NCBI RefSeq assembly: GCF_039536325.1 | Contig: NZ_BAAAYO010000002.1 | Coordinates: 434,001 to 498,000, forward strand | Source: Paenibacillus_AB hodogayensis | GTDB lineage: Bacteria; Bacillota; Bacilli; Paenibacillales; NBRC-103111 | Direction of reading: 5' to 3' | DNA: 64,000 bases | Shown here: piece after piece, positions 8,922-17,600 of the stretch | Numbering within the stretch: position 1 is the stretch's first letter | Layout: each line of letters opens with the position of its first letter | The notes under the pieces: model-generated | What the model saw: only the letters and a program-made list of their open reading frames with translations | The model's database searches: none | Told to the model about the DNA's origin: nothing | Program-made: the position numbers and the translations under genes

Positions 8922-9893
8922 TTACACCTTCACCCCTTTCCCGTCAATGCTAACCCTGGGGTCCAAAGCCGCATACGAAATATCGGCCAGGATGCTGCCC
9001 AATACGGTCAGGAAAGCGCCGACCGTCGTGATGGCGAAAATAATCGGATAATCCCGTTGGAAGGCCGCTTCGAGAAACAGACGGCCGATCCCGGGGATGC
9101 TGAATATTGACTCGATAATAACCGCACCGCCGAAAAACGAAGGAAGCATCAGGCCGAGCAAGGTCACGATCGGCATCAGCGCGTTGCGCAAGCCATGCAC
9201 CGTAATAACCCGGCCGCCTCTAAGACCTTTGGCTTTGGCCGTACGCATATAGTCCTGATGAATGACCTCCAGCATGCTGGAGCGGATGTAGCGCGTCCAG
9301 ATGGCCACCTCGGCCGCCGCCATCGTGCCGATCGGCAAAATCAAATGCTTGATTCGGTCGATCAGGCTGAATGGAGCGTTGATCGTCTGCAAGCCCCCCG
9401 AGGGGAGCCAGCCGAGCTTAACCGCGAACAGCATCATCAGCACGAGCCCGAGCCAGAACCCGGGAATGGAGATGCCGACGTTCGAGATGGCCGTCACAAT
9501 CTGGTCGAGCCGCGAATGGGCCCTAAGCGCGCAGGCGATTCCGAGCGGTATCGCGATAATCAGCGCCAGCACGAAGCTGCTCACCGTCAGCAGCAGCGTC
9601 GTAGGCAGACGGTCCTTGATCAGCTTCGTAACCGGCTCGCTTTTCAAAAAGGAGGTTCCGAGGTCTCCCTGCGCCATTCCGCTGACCCAATCCCAATATT
9701 GCTCGTAAAGCGGCTTGTCCAGCCCGTAGGCTTTGATCATATTTTCTTTGTCTACCGCTTTGATGGTCGGATCCTCGATGAACGCGGATATCGGGCTCCC
9801 GGGCGCCATGTGGATGATCGCAAACGAGATGATCGTGATCCCGATCAATATGGGAATAGCGTTCAACAGACGCCGCAGCGCGTACAGAGCCAC
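8922..9893 (-). CDS. appB: Oligopeptide ABC transporter permease (OppB/AppB type)
   Basis: The 323-residue permease begins LRRLLNAIPILIGITIISF, typical of OppB/DppB N-termini, and carries the EAA loop GLRNALMPIVTLLGLMLPS. There are six predicted membrane segments with a large extracytoplasmic loop after the first. GTG start with AAAGGGGTG eight bases upstream. It pairs with AppC to form the channel. Confidence 0.9.
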   Translation of the reverse strand: MALYALRRLLNAIPILIGITIISFAIIHMAPGSPISAFIEDPTIKAVDKENMIKAYGLDKPLYEQYWDWVSGMAQGDLGTSFLKSEPVTKLIKDRLPTTLLLTVSSFVLALIIAIPLGIACALRAHSRLDQIVTAISNVGISIPGFWLGLVLMMLFAVKLGWLPSGGLQTINAPFSLIDRIKHLILPIGTMAAAEVAIWTRYIRSSMLEVIHQDYMRTAKAKGLRGGRVITVHGLRNALMPIVTLLGLMLPSFFGGAVIIESIFSIPGIGRLFLEAAFQRDYPIIFAITTVGAFLTVLGSILADISYAALDPRVSIDGKGVKV

Positions 9894-9922
9894 CGGAAGT
9901 CACCCCTTTCGTTCCAAATTCA

Positions 9923-11578
9923 TTATTTCGTGAAATACCATTTCGCTACGTCCTTCAAACTGTCGCGGTTCGGGCTGAAGCCTTCGAGATTGCTCGGATA
10001 CGCCATCGTGACCGTCGGCGAGTACAGGAACGTGTAAGGCTGGTCTTCGGCGATCAGCGCGTCCACCTTGTTCAAAATTTCTTTGCGCTTCGCTTTGTCG
10101 AACGTATTCAAGTCTTCGTCGATCAGCTTGTCCACTTCCGGATTGCTGTAAGATACTGTATTGAGCCCTTTGGCGATTTCCGACGAATGCCAGATCCCTT
10201 TCGGGTTAGGGTCTCCGGAGATGGCCCAGCCGTAGTAGATCGATTCGAAGTTTTTGCCCTGGAAGTTTTTCGTGAACGCCGAGGATTCGACTACGCGCGG
10301 CGTTACATTAATGCCAACCTTTTTCAACTGCTGCTGAACGACGGTGACGCCTTTTTCGCGAACCTTGTTGCCTTGGTTGACTTGCATTTCGAACTCGAAG
10401 TTTTTGCCGTCCTTGTCCAGAATGCCGTCGCCGTTCGTATCTTTCCAGCCGGCTTCCGCCAACAACTGCTTCGCTTTTTCCACGTTGAATTCGAATTTCG
10501 GCACATTGTCCGTATACGTCCAGTAGGAAGGACTCGTCTGGCTGTTCACGACCTGGCCTTGGCCTTCCACGACGCTTTCCACGATTCCTTTGCGGTCGAT
10601 CGCCATGGTCAGCGCTTGACGCACTTTTTTATCTTGGAACAGCGGGTTGGTCAAATTCCAGCCGACGAACAAATATTGCCCTGCGACGATGCCTTTTTGC
10701 AGCTTGATCTTGCCGTTCGTTTTGGCGAATTGCTCGATTGCCGCCAAGTTATCGGCAGGCACGGCGATGACGTTGATCTCGCCCGTTTGCAGCTGCGCCA
10801 TCATCGCGTTGGCGTCCGGTACGATTTTGGCCGTAATTTTCTCAATGGCCGGCTTGCCGCCGTAATAGTTCTCATTGCGCACGAAGCTCAAGTATTGGCC
10901 TTGCTTCCATTCGGCCAGCTTGTAAGGGCCGGAGCCGACCGGATTTTTAAAATACGGGGATTTGTCCATCTCCTTCACCGGCACGTCCTTGAGCAGATGC
11001 TGCGGCAGGATGTTGTAAACCATCATGTCGATATAGCCGGCATGCGGTTCCTTGAACGTGATTTTAACGGTCGTATCGTCAACCTTCTCGATCTTTTGCA
11101 TTTTCTCGAACGTGCCTTTGCGCGGGCCCGTGTAGTCGGCGTTGATCGGAATATTGTACGTAAACACGACGTCGTCGGCCGTTACCGGTTGACCGTCGGT
11201 GAATTTGGCGTCGTTGCGGATTTTGATCGTCATGGTCAGCTTGTCGTCGGAGAAGACGGGCTGGCCGACGGCCAGGTCCGGAACGATATCCTGCTTCTCG
11301 TCAAACCGGTACAAGCTGCTGGTAACGAGCTCGATCAGTTCGGCGGAAGTCGTCGTCGTCGCCCAGAAACGAATAAAGCCTTGCGGATCACCGAGATAGG
11401 CGGTCGTAATTTCCCCACCGTCTACCTTCTCTTTCTGAGACGTATTCGTATTGGGCGACGTACCTGCCGGATCTGCACTGCTGCCCGAACCGGAAGAGCA
11501 CCCGGCCAGCAGCACGGAGGCTCCCATAGTGGCGACAAGCGCCATCGTTGCGAATTTGCGATAAGGCATGAATTTCAT
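9923..11578 (-). CDS. appA: Oligopeptide-binding lipoprotein (SBP family 5)
   Basis: The 551-residue protein has a lipoprotein signal ending LLAGC (Cys27), a Gly/Ser/Thr linker, then a family 5 solute-binding fold. Recognisable stretches are KFTDGQPVTADDVVFTYN, SGPYKLAEWKQGQYLSFVRN and DKKVRQALTMAIDRKGIV. It captures oligopeptides outside and feeds AppBC. It lies between the ATPase and permease genes, as appA does in B. subtilis. The exact ligand class is inferred. Confidence 0.92.
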   Translation of the reverse strand: MKFMPYRKFATMALVATMGASVLLAGCSSGSGSSADPAGTSPNTNTSQKEKVDGGEITTAYLGDPQGFIRFWATTTTSAELIELVTSSLYRFDEKQDIVPDLAVGQPVFSDDKLTMTIKIRNDAKFTDGQPVTADDVVFTYNIPINADYTGPRKGTFEKMQKIEKVDDTTVKITFKEPHAGYIDMMVYNILPQHLLKDVPVKEMDKSPYFKNPVGSGPYKLAEWKQGQYLSFVRNENYYGGKPAIEKITAKIVPDANAMMAQLQTGEINVIAVPADNLAAIEQFAKTNGKIKLQKGIVAGQYLFVGWNLTNPLFQDKKVRQALTMAIDRKGIVESVVEGQGQVVNSQTSPSYWTYTDNVPKFEFNVEKAKQLLAEAGWKDTNGDGILDKDGKNFEFEMQVNQGNKVREKGVTVVQQQLKKVGINVTPRVVESSAFTKNFQGKNFESIYYGWAISGDPNPKGIWHSSEIAKGLNTVSYSNPEVDKLIDEDLNTFDKAKRKEILNKVDALIAEDQPYTFLYSPTVTMAYPSNLEGFSPNRDSLKDVAKWYFTK

Positions 11579-11615
11579 TATTCGTAATCCCCTCTCTGGA
11601 TAAAACTCGTTCGAT

Positions 11616-12572
11616 TTATGCGAAATGACACGAGGCGAAATGCCCCGGCTTCACTTCTCTGAATTCGGGCCGCTCGACCGCGCAGCGCTCGGTGGCGTAC
11701 GGGCAGCGGGGATGGAACGGACAGCCTGCAGGCGGATTGGCGGCGTTGGGCACTTCGCCCTTGAGCACAATTCGTTCCCGTTTACTGTCCACGTCCGGCT
11801 CGGGCACGGAGGACAACAGCGCCTGCGTGTACGGATGGAGCGGCTCTGCGAACAGGCTGTCTCGGCTCCCCATCTCCACGATCCGGCCCAGATACATGAC
11901 CGCAACCCTGTCGGAGATGTTCCGAACGATGCTCAAGTTATGCGAAACGAATAAATAGGATACCCGGGTACGCTTTTGCAAACTGCCAAGCAGGTTGACG
12001 ATTTGCGCCTGGATGGAGACGTCGAGCGCCGATACGGCTTCATCGGCTACGATCATTTTCGGATCGAGCGAGATGGCGCGGGCGATAGCGATACGTTGAC
12101 GCTGTCCGCCGGAAAATTCGTGCGGGTACAGCTGCGCCGCCTGAGCGCTCAAGCCTACCGTTTCCAACAGCGATTCGGCTTCCTTCATCGCTTCCTTGCG
12201 GCTTCTGCCGCCCTGGATGACGAGCGGCTCGGCAATCGCGCTGCCTACCGACATGCGCGGGTTAAGCGAAGCGTACGGGTCCTGGAACACGCATTGCATA
12301 TCCTTGCGCAGCGGACGAAGCTGTCTCTGGCTCAGATGGCCGATCGAGACGCCGCCGAAGCGGATATCCCCGGCAGTCGGATCGAGCAGCCGCAGCACCA
12401 GACGGCCGACCGTCGATTTGCCGCAGCCGGATTCGCCAACGATGCCTAGCGTTTCGCCCTCGTACAAAGTCAGGTTGACGTCGTCCACCGCTTTGACGGA
12501 GCCGCCCTTTGCGTTTCTTCCGATAGGGAAATATTTTTTAAGGCCTTTGATTTCGAGTAGCGGCTCGTTCAA
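11616..12572 (-). CDS. appF: Oligopeptide ABC transporter ATPase (OppF/AppF type)
   Basis: The 318-residue ATPase has Walker A GESGCGKS, signature FSGGQRQRI and Walker B MIVADEAVSALD. In most relatives the last motif reads DEPVSALD, but the catalytic Asp-Glu are kept here. A C-terminal oligopeptide-transporter extension has the cysteine cluster ending in CPFHPRCPYATERC, probably an iron-sulfur site as in Opp/Dpp ATPases. TTG start with GGAGGG eight bases upstream. It works as a heterodimer with AppD. Confidence 0.92.
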   Translation of the reverse strand: MNEPLLEIKGLKKYFPIGRNAKGGSVKAVDDVNLTLYEGETLGIVGESGCGKSTVGRLVLRLLDPTAGDIRFGGVSIGHLSQRQLRPLRKDMQCVFQDPYASLNPRMSVGSAIAEPLVIQGGRSRKEAMKEAESLLETVGLSAQAAQLYPHEFSGGQRQRIAIARAISLDPKMIVADEAVSALDVSIQAQIVNLLGSLQKRTRVSYLFVSHNLSIVRNISDRVAVMYLGRIVEMGSRDSLFAEPLHPYTQALLSSVPEPDVDSKRERIVLKGEVPNAANPPAGCPFHPRCPYATERCAVERPEFREVKPGHFASCHFA

Positions 12573-12602
12573 GTCGCAATCCCTCCTTTGCTCAAAACTT
12601 CC

Positions 12603-13565
12603 TCAGGCGAGGATGCAGCGGACGCTGTGACCGGGGCTGATCTCCCGCAGCTCGGGCGGACGCTCACGGCATTGCTCGGTAGCAAGCGGACACCGATCCG
12701 CGAAACGGCAGCCCGGCAGGATGGAACCGGCCGGCGGAACGGCGCCGGGAATCGGCACCAGCTTCTCGATGCTGCCCTTCATGCGCGGCGTCGACTGAAG
12801 CAGTCCCTTCGTATACGGATGGGCCGATTGGGTGAACAAGGTTCGGACGTCGGCGGTTTCCACGATTTGACCGGCATACATGACGATGACGCGATTCGCC
12901 ATTTCCGCCACAACGCCCAGATCATGCGTAATGAACAAGACCGACATGCCGGTTTCCTTCAACAGATCGCGCATCAGGTCGAGCACCTGCGCTTGAATCG
13001 TAACGTCAAGGGCGGTCGTCGGCTCGTCGGCGATCAGCAGATCGGGCTTACAGACCATTGCCATGGCGAGCATTACTCTTTGCCGCATACCGCCCGAAAG
13101 CTGATGCGGGAATTGCCTGCGCGTGCGCGTCGGCTCCGGAAAGCCTACCCGGCGCAGCCATTCGTCCGCGGTCTGAGTGGCCTGCTCCTTGCCGACTCCC
13201 AGGTGACGGACGATCGCTTCGGTCATTTGCAGACCGATCGTCAGTACCGGATTCAGCGAGGTCATCGGCTCTTGGAAAATCATCGAAATTTTCCGTCCGC
13301 GAACGTCGGCCATTTCCTTTTTGCTCAGATTTAGCAGGTTTTTTCCGCGAAAGCGGATTTCGCCACCGGATATTTCTCCGGAGCGGGGCAGCAGCTGCAT
13401 AATCGACAAAGACGTCATGCTTTTGCCGCAGCCGGACTCCCCGACCAAAGCCACCACTTCATTGGGGCCGATCTGAAAATCAATGCCGTCTACAACCGTA
13501 GTGGCTCTATTTTTAGACTTAAATGACGTTTTAAGCGTTTTCACCTCTAATATGGGCTCCTGCAC
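12603..13565 (-). CDS. appD: Oligopeptide ABC transporter ATPase (OppD/AppD type)
   Basis: The 320-residue ATPase has Walker A GESGCGKS, signature LSGGMRQRV, Walker B LLIADEPTTALD, and the OppD-type C-terminus with CRFADRCPLATEQC. It is the first gene of the operon, and the order appD-appF-appA-appB-appC equals that of B. subtilis app. The frame starts at a GTG. An ATG six bases upstream is out of frame, so the exact start is less certain. A 545-base upstream region holds an unusual iterated motif. Confidence 0.92.
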   Translation of the reverse strand: MQEPILEVKTLKTSFKSKNRATTVVDGIDFQIGPNEVVALVGESGCGKSMTSLSIMQLLPRSGEISGGEIRFRGKNLLNLSKKEMADVRGRKISMIFQEPMTSLNPVLTIGLQMTEAIVRHLGVGKEQATQTADEWLRRVGFPEPTRTRRQFPHQLSGGMRQRVMLAMAMVCKPDLLIADEPTTALDVTIQAQVLDLMRDLLKETGMSVLFITHDLGVVAEMANRVIVMYAGQIVETADVRTLFTQSAHPYTKGLLQSTPRMKGSIEKLVPIPGAVPPAGSILPGCRFADRCPLATEQCRERPPELREISPGHSVRCILA

Positions 13566-13722
13566 TTCATCCCCCCCACTCCTGACACGGTCGCCAATTC
13601 ATAGCTATAAAAACTGCGACAAAAACTATTTTACTTATTTTGCACCTGATTGTCATTAAATTTTTTTTCTTATTTTAGTATATTTAATGAAATTTTATTA
13701 CACAAAAGCGGTGAAGGTAAAC

Positions 13723-13778
13723 CGCATTAACGAATATCCGCATTAATAAGAAGTCGCATTAATCATGAATCGCTTTAA
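13723..13778. repeat. CGCATTAA iterated four times at exactly 16-bp spacing
   Basis: CGCATTAA starts at 13723, 13739 and 13755, and CGCTTTAA at 13771. The eight bases between copies are not conserved. This is the pattern of an iterated protein binding site. It lies about 160-215 bases upstream of appD, so an app-operon regulator is the obvious but unproven user. Confidence 0.7.
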
Positions 13779-14049
13779 TGAAGCAATGGGACAAACAGAA
13801 TCTTCGCCATCTGGCTTTTGCATTCGGGGGACAAACTGCGAAACCGTTGCGCCCGAACGGTTTGGACCGAATGCACGGTGTTGCGAACGGACACCCCATC
13901 AGGTCGCGGAGCATGAATCGGGGGGCGAGAGGGGACCTTATTCGGTAGGCAATGAACCGGCTGTTGTCCGATCCGTTCTGACCGCTTCTGAAGAAATCGC
14001 TTTAAAGTTCAGACAGGCTGGTTTTATTTACATAGGGGGAGCTCCATGC

Positions 14050-14083
14050 CAAAAAACCGTTCTCTGGAAGAGAAACGGTTTTA
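14050..14083. terminator. Terminator of cvpA
   Basis: AAAAACCGTTCTCT pairs with AGAGAACGGTTTT-like sequence (AGAAACGGTTTTAT) around a short loop. On the minus strand the stem is followed by TTTTTT, fitting the end of the cvpA transcript. Confidence 0.8.
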
Positions 14084-14110
14084 TTGGCAAAGCTATGAAC
14101 CATCCGGCTT

Positions 14111-14665
14111 TTACCGATGCCCCTCGTCCCACCACTCGCGCAGCCTAAGCGTCAATTGGGGCGTCTGCTCGATCACATATCCGGCTGCAATGGAGCTTCG
14201 CATCGTTTGCTGGAGCGGGTCGGAAGGGATTACGCTCATGACGTGGACGGCAATCGCGAACAGCACCACGGCTTCCACAAGCGACAAGAGAGCTCCGCTC
14301 CACTTGTTGACGAATTTCAGGCCAGGAGCTTGGGCGATCAGGTGCAGCACCCGCCCGGCTAGCGATAAGCCGATCTTGGCCAGAAAAAAGATAAGCGCGA
14401 ACGCCACGGCGTTGTACGCGTACACGTCGATTTTCAGCCCTTCCAGCCAAGGTGCATAACGGTCGTATGCTGCGAACTTATCCAGCGGCAGCAGGGCGGC
14501 GACCAGTGGAGCGACATCGTCATAAAACCAGTAGGCGGCCGCCAGAGCGGCGACCAGCCCAATGAGAGAAACCAGCTGCGAGATAAAACCCCGGTGGTAC
14601 CCGATCGCCAGAGCGGCTACCACCAGGACGGCGGCGACGATATCCAGTATGTTCCGATGATCCAT
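14111..14665 (-). CDS. cvpA: CvpA family membrane protein
   Basis: The 184-residue protein starts MDHRNILDIVAAVLVVAALA and has four membrane segments with the CvpA pattern GYHRGFISQLVSLIGLVAAL near the N-terminus. CvpA homologues are linked to envelope integrity and, in E. coli, colicin V production. It begins 17 bases after the zapA stop codon and is surely co-transcribed with it. In B. subtilis the next gene would be polX; here a terminator and then the app operon follow. Confidence 0.9.
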   Translation of the reverse strand: MDHRNILDIVAAVLVVAALAIGYHRGFISQLVSLIGLVAALAAAYWFYDDVAPLVAALLPLDKFAAYDRYAPWLEGLKIDVYAYNAVAFALIFFLAKIGLSLAGRVLHLIAQAPGLKFVNKWSGALLSLVEAVVLFAIAVHVMSVIPSDPLQQTMRSSIAAGYVIEQTPQLTLRLREWWDEGHR

Positions 14666-14682
14666 ATTCGTTGTCCGGCCGC

Positions 14683-17600
14683 TTACTTATCCTCAACCAG
14701 TTGAATCCATTCGTTGAACTCGGTCTGAAGCTTGGCGTATTCTTGCTGGAGCTTGCGGTAGTTCGTCTGGAGCTCGGCTTGATCGCGCTGCTCGTTCTGC
14801 ATCTCCTCCAGCTCGTGCCGAAGCGAGTTCCGCTCCCTATCGAACGTTTCGATCAGATCGGCGCGCTCGGCGGCAAAAGATTCGCGCTCCGCCTCCAGAG
14901 CTTTTTCCAGCTCGGCTAAACGATCATTTTCCTGCCCTAGCGCCGCTTCGGCGGAGACGGCGGCCTCCAGCCTGCCTTGCAGCAAGGCGATTTCGGCTTG
15001 CTTGGCGGTAACGGTACGTTCCGCCTCCAGCCTGGCTTCCCGAACAAGCCGGTCCGCACGGCTGCGCTCCGCTTCGATCGACTGCTCCGATTTGCGAGCC
15101 GCTTCTTCAGAGGCTTTCTGCAGCAGTTGCTCCAAACGGGCACGCTCGGCATCGAGTGCTTCTGCCGCTTGACGCCGCTCCTCTTCAGTCCGCTCCGCAG
15201 CGCGGCGCTTTTCCGACTCTAATGCTTCTAAGGCATGACGCCGCTCCGATTCGATCGACTGCTCCGATTTGCGCTCCGCCTCTTGGGAAGCCTCTTGCAC
15301 AAGCTTCTCCAGACGGGCGCGCTCGGTCGCGATCGCTTCTGCCGCTCGGCGACGCTCCGTTTCCAACGCCTCTGCGGATATACGCTTTTCCGACTCCAGC
15401 GCTTCTACTGCCTGTCGGCGCTCGGCTTGGATAGACTGCTCCGACTTGTAGGCCGCTTCCCGGGACGCCTCTTGCAGCTGCTTCTCCAGACGGGCACGCT
15501 CGGTCGCTAGAGCCTCTGCCGCTCGGCGACGCTCTGCCTCCAACGCTTCTGCCGCTTGGCGTTTCTCCAGCTCCAGCGCTTCTGCCGCCTGTCGGCGTTC
15601 GGCTTCGATCAACTGCTCCGACTTGCGCTCTGCTTCTTCGGACGCCTCTCGCACCAGCTTCTCCAGATAGGCGCGTTCAGCCGCGAGTGCCTCTGCCGCT
15701 TGGCGACGCTCTGCCTCCAATGCTTCTGCCGCTTGACGTCTCTCCAGCTCCAGCGCTTCTGCTGCCTGTCGGCGCTCGGCTTCGATCGAATGCTCCGACT
15801 TGCGCTCTGCTTCTTCGGACGCCTCTTGCACCAGTTTCTCCAGACGGTCGCGTTCGGACGCGAGTGCCTCTACCCCTTGGCGCCGTTCCGCTTCCAACGC
15901 TTCTGCCGCTTGGCGTTTCTCCAGTTCCAGCGCCTCTGCCGCCTGTCGGCGCTCGGCTTCCAATACTTCTTCCGCCTGTCGGCGTTCCGCTTCGATGGTT
16001 TGCCTTGCCTTCGTACGCAGCTCCTCGATCTTTCGTCTATGGGCCTCTTGGCGGGAGCCAATCTCCAGACGCAGCTTGCCTTCTTGATCCTTCAATTGCT
16101 TCCGTTTCAGTTCAAGACCCGATTGCACCCGAGCGTGCGCCTCGACCAACTGCGTATGAGCCGCCTGAAGCTGGCGGAATTCCTCGATCAGTTGGACATT
16201 GGATTCTCCCAGCTGGCGGTTGCTTTTGTCCAACAATTGGTTTTCTTTGGTCAGACGATTGCAGTTCTCTTCTTGCACACTTGCGGCTTCGGCCAGCTTG
16301 CGGTTGGAATCTTCCAGATCGCGGTACGCTTGCTCCAGTCTGTTCAGCTGTTCGGCATGCAGCCGTTCAGCCTCTTGACGCCTGGACTGTTCCGCTCCCA
16401 GCTCTTCGGCATACTGCTGAGTCTTCTCGTCCAGAAGCGTCTTGGTTGCCAGCAACTGCTGCTCCGTTTCTTTCAACATATCCGAGGTCGTTCTGTATTG
16501 CTGCTCGGCTCCCCTCAAGCGACCTTCCGTGTCAGCACAGCGTTGTTCGGTCTCCTTTAACAGCGCCTCCGCTTTGCTGCACTGCTGCTCCGTCTCCCGC
16601 AGTTGCGTCTCCGTCTCCAGGCAGCGCTGCTCCGTGCCTTTGAGCTGCGCTTCTGTTTCGCCGTGCTGCCGTTCCTTATGCTGCAAACGAACCTCCGTCT
16701 CCGTCCACTGTTGTTCCATTTCTTCCAACAGTGTAGCCGCTTCGATCCGCTGACGCTCCAGCTCCTTTAACAGAGCTTCCAGCTCGTTGCGGCGCTGCTC
16801 GGTTTCCTTCAACTGCGATTCCGTCTCGCTTCGGCGCTGCTCCGTTTCCTTCAGCTGCGCTTCCGTCTCGCTGCGACGCTGCTCCGTTTCCTTCAATTGC
16901 GATTCCAACTCGTTGCGGCGCTGCTCCGTTTCCTTCAGCCGAGCTTCCGTCTCGCTGCGACGCTGCTCCGTTTCCTTCAGCCGCGCTTCCGTCTCGCTGC
17001 GACGCTGCTCCGTTTCTTTCAGCTGCGCTTCCGTTTCGCTGCGACGTTGCTCCGTTTCCTTCAATTGCGATTCCAACTCGTTGCGGCGCTGCTCCGTTTC
17101 CTTCAGCTGCGTCTCGCTCTGCGTCCACTGCTGCTCCATTTCTTCCAAAAGCGTTGCCGTTTCAAGGCGCTGTAACTCCACCGCTTTTAGCCGCGCTTCC
17201 GTCTCACTGCGGCGTTGTTCTGTTTCCTTCAGCTGCGCTTCCGTCTCGCTTCGGCGCTGCTCCGTTTCCTTCAATTGCGATTCCAACTCGTTGCGGCGCT
17301 GCTCCGTTTCTTTCAGCTGGGTCTCGCTCTGCGTCCACTGCTGCTCCATTTCTTCCAAAAGCGTTGCCGTTTCAAGGCGCTGTAACTCCACCGCTTTCAG
17401 CTGCGCTTCCGTCTCGCTCCGGCGCTGCTCCGTTTCTTTCAGCTGCGCTTCCGTCTCACCCCGGCGCTGCTCCGTTTCCTTCAGCTGCGCTTCCGTCTCG
17501 CTCCGGCGCTGCTCCGTTTCCTTCAACTGCGCTTCCGTCTCGCCCCGGCGCTGCTCCGTTTCCTTCAGCTGCGCTTCCGTCTCGCTGCGACGCTGCTCTG

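Larger units (their letters stand above)
13566..14110. other. Long intergenic region upstream of the app operon
   Basis: The left third is very A+T rich (T8 and A/T tracts around 13650-13700) and should contain the appD promoter. At 13723-13778 an 8-base motif recurs every 16 bases (separate entry). The right end holds the cvpA terminator. An open plus-strand frame at 13765-14148 has no ribosome site and no recognisable product. Confidence 0.6.

Noticed and set aside
13765..14148. 127-codon plus-strand frame between cvpA and appD
   Set aside because: No ribosome site, mixed composition, crosses the cvpA terminator and runs into cvpA.
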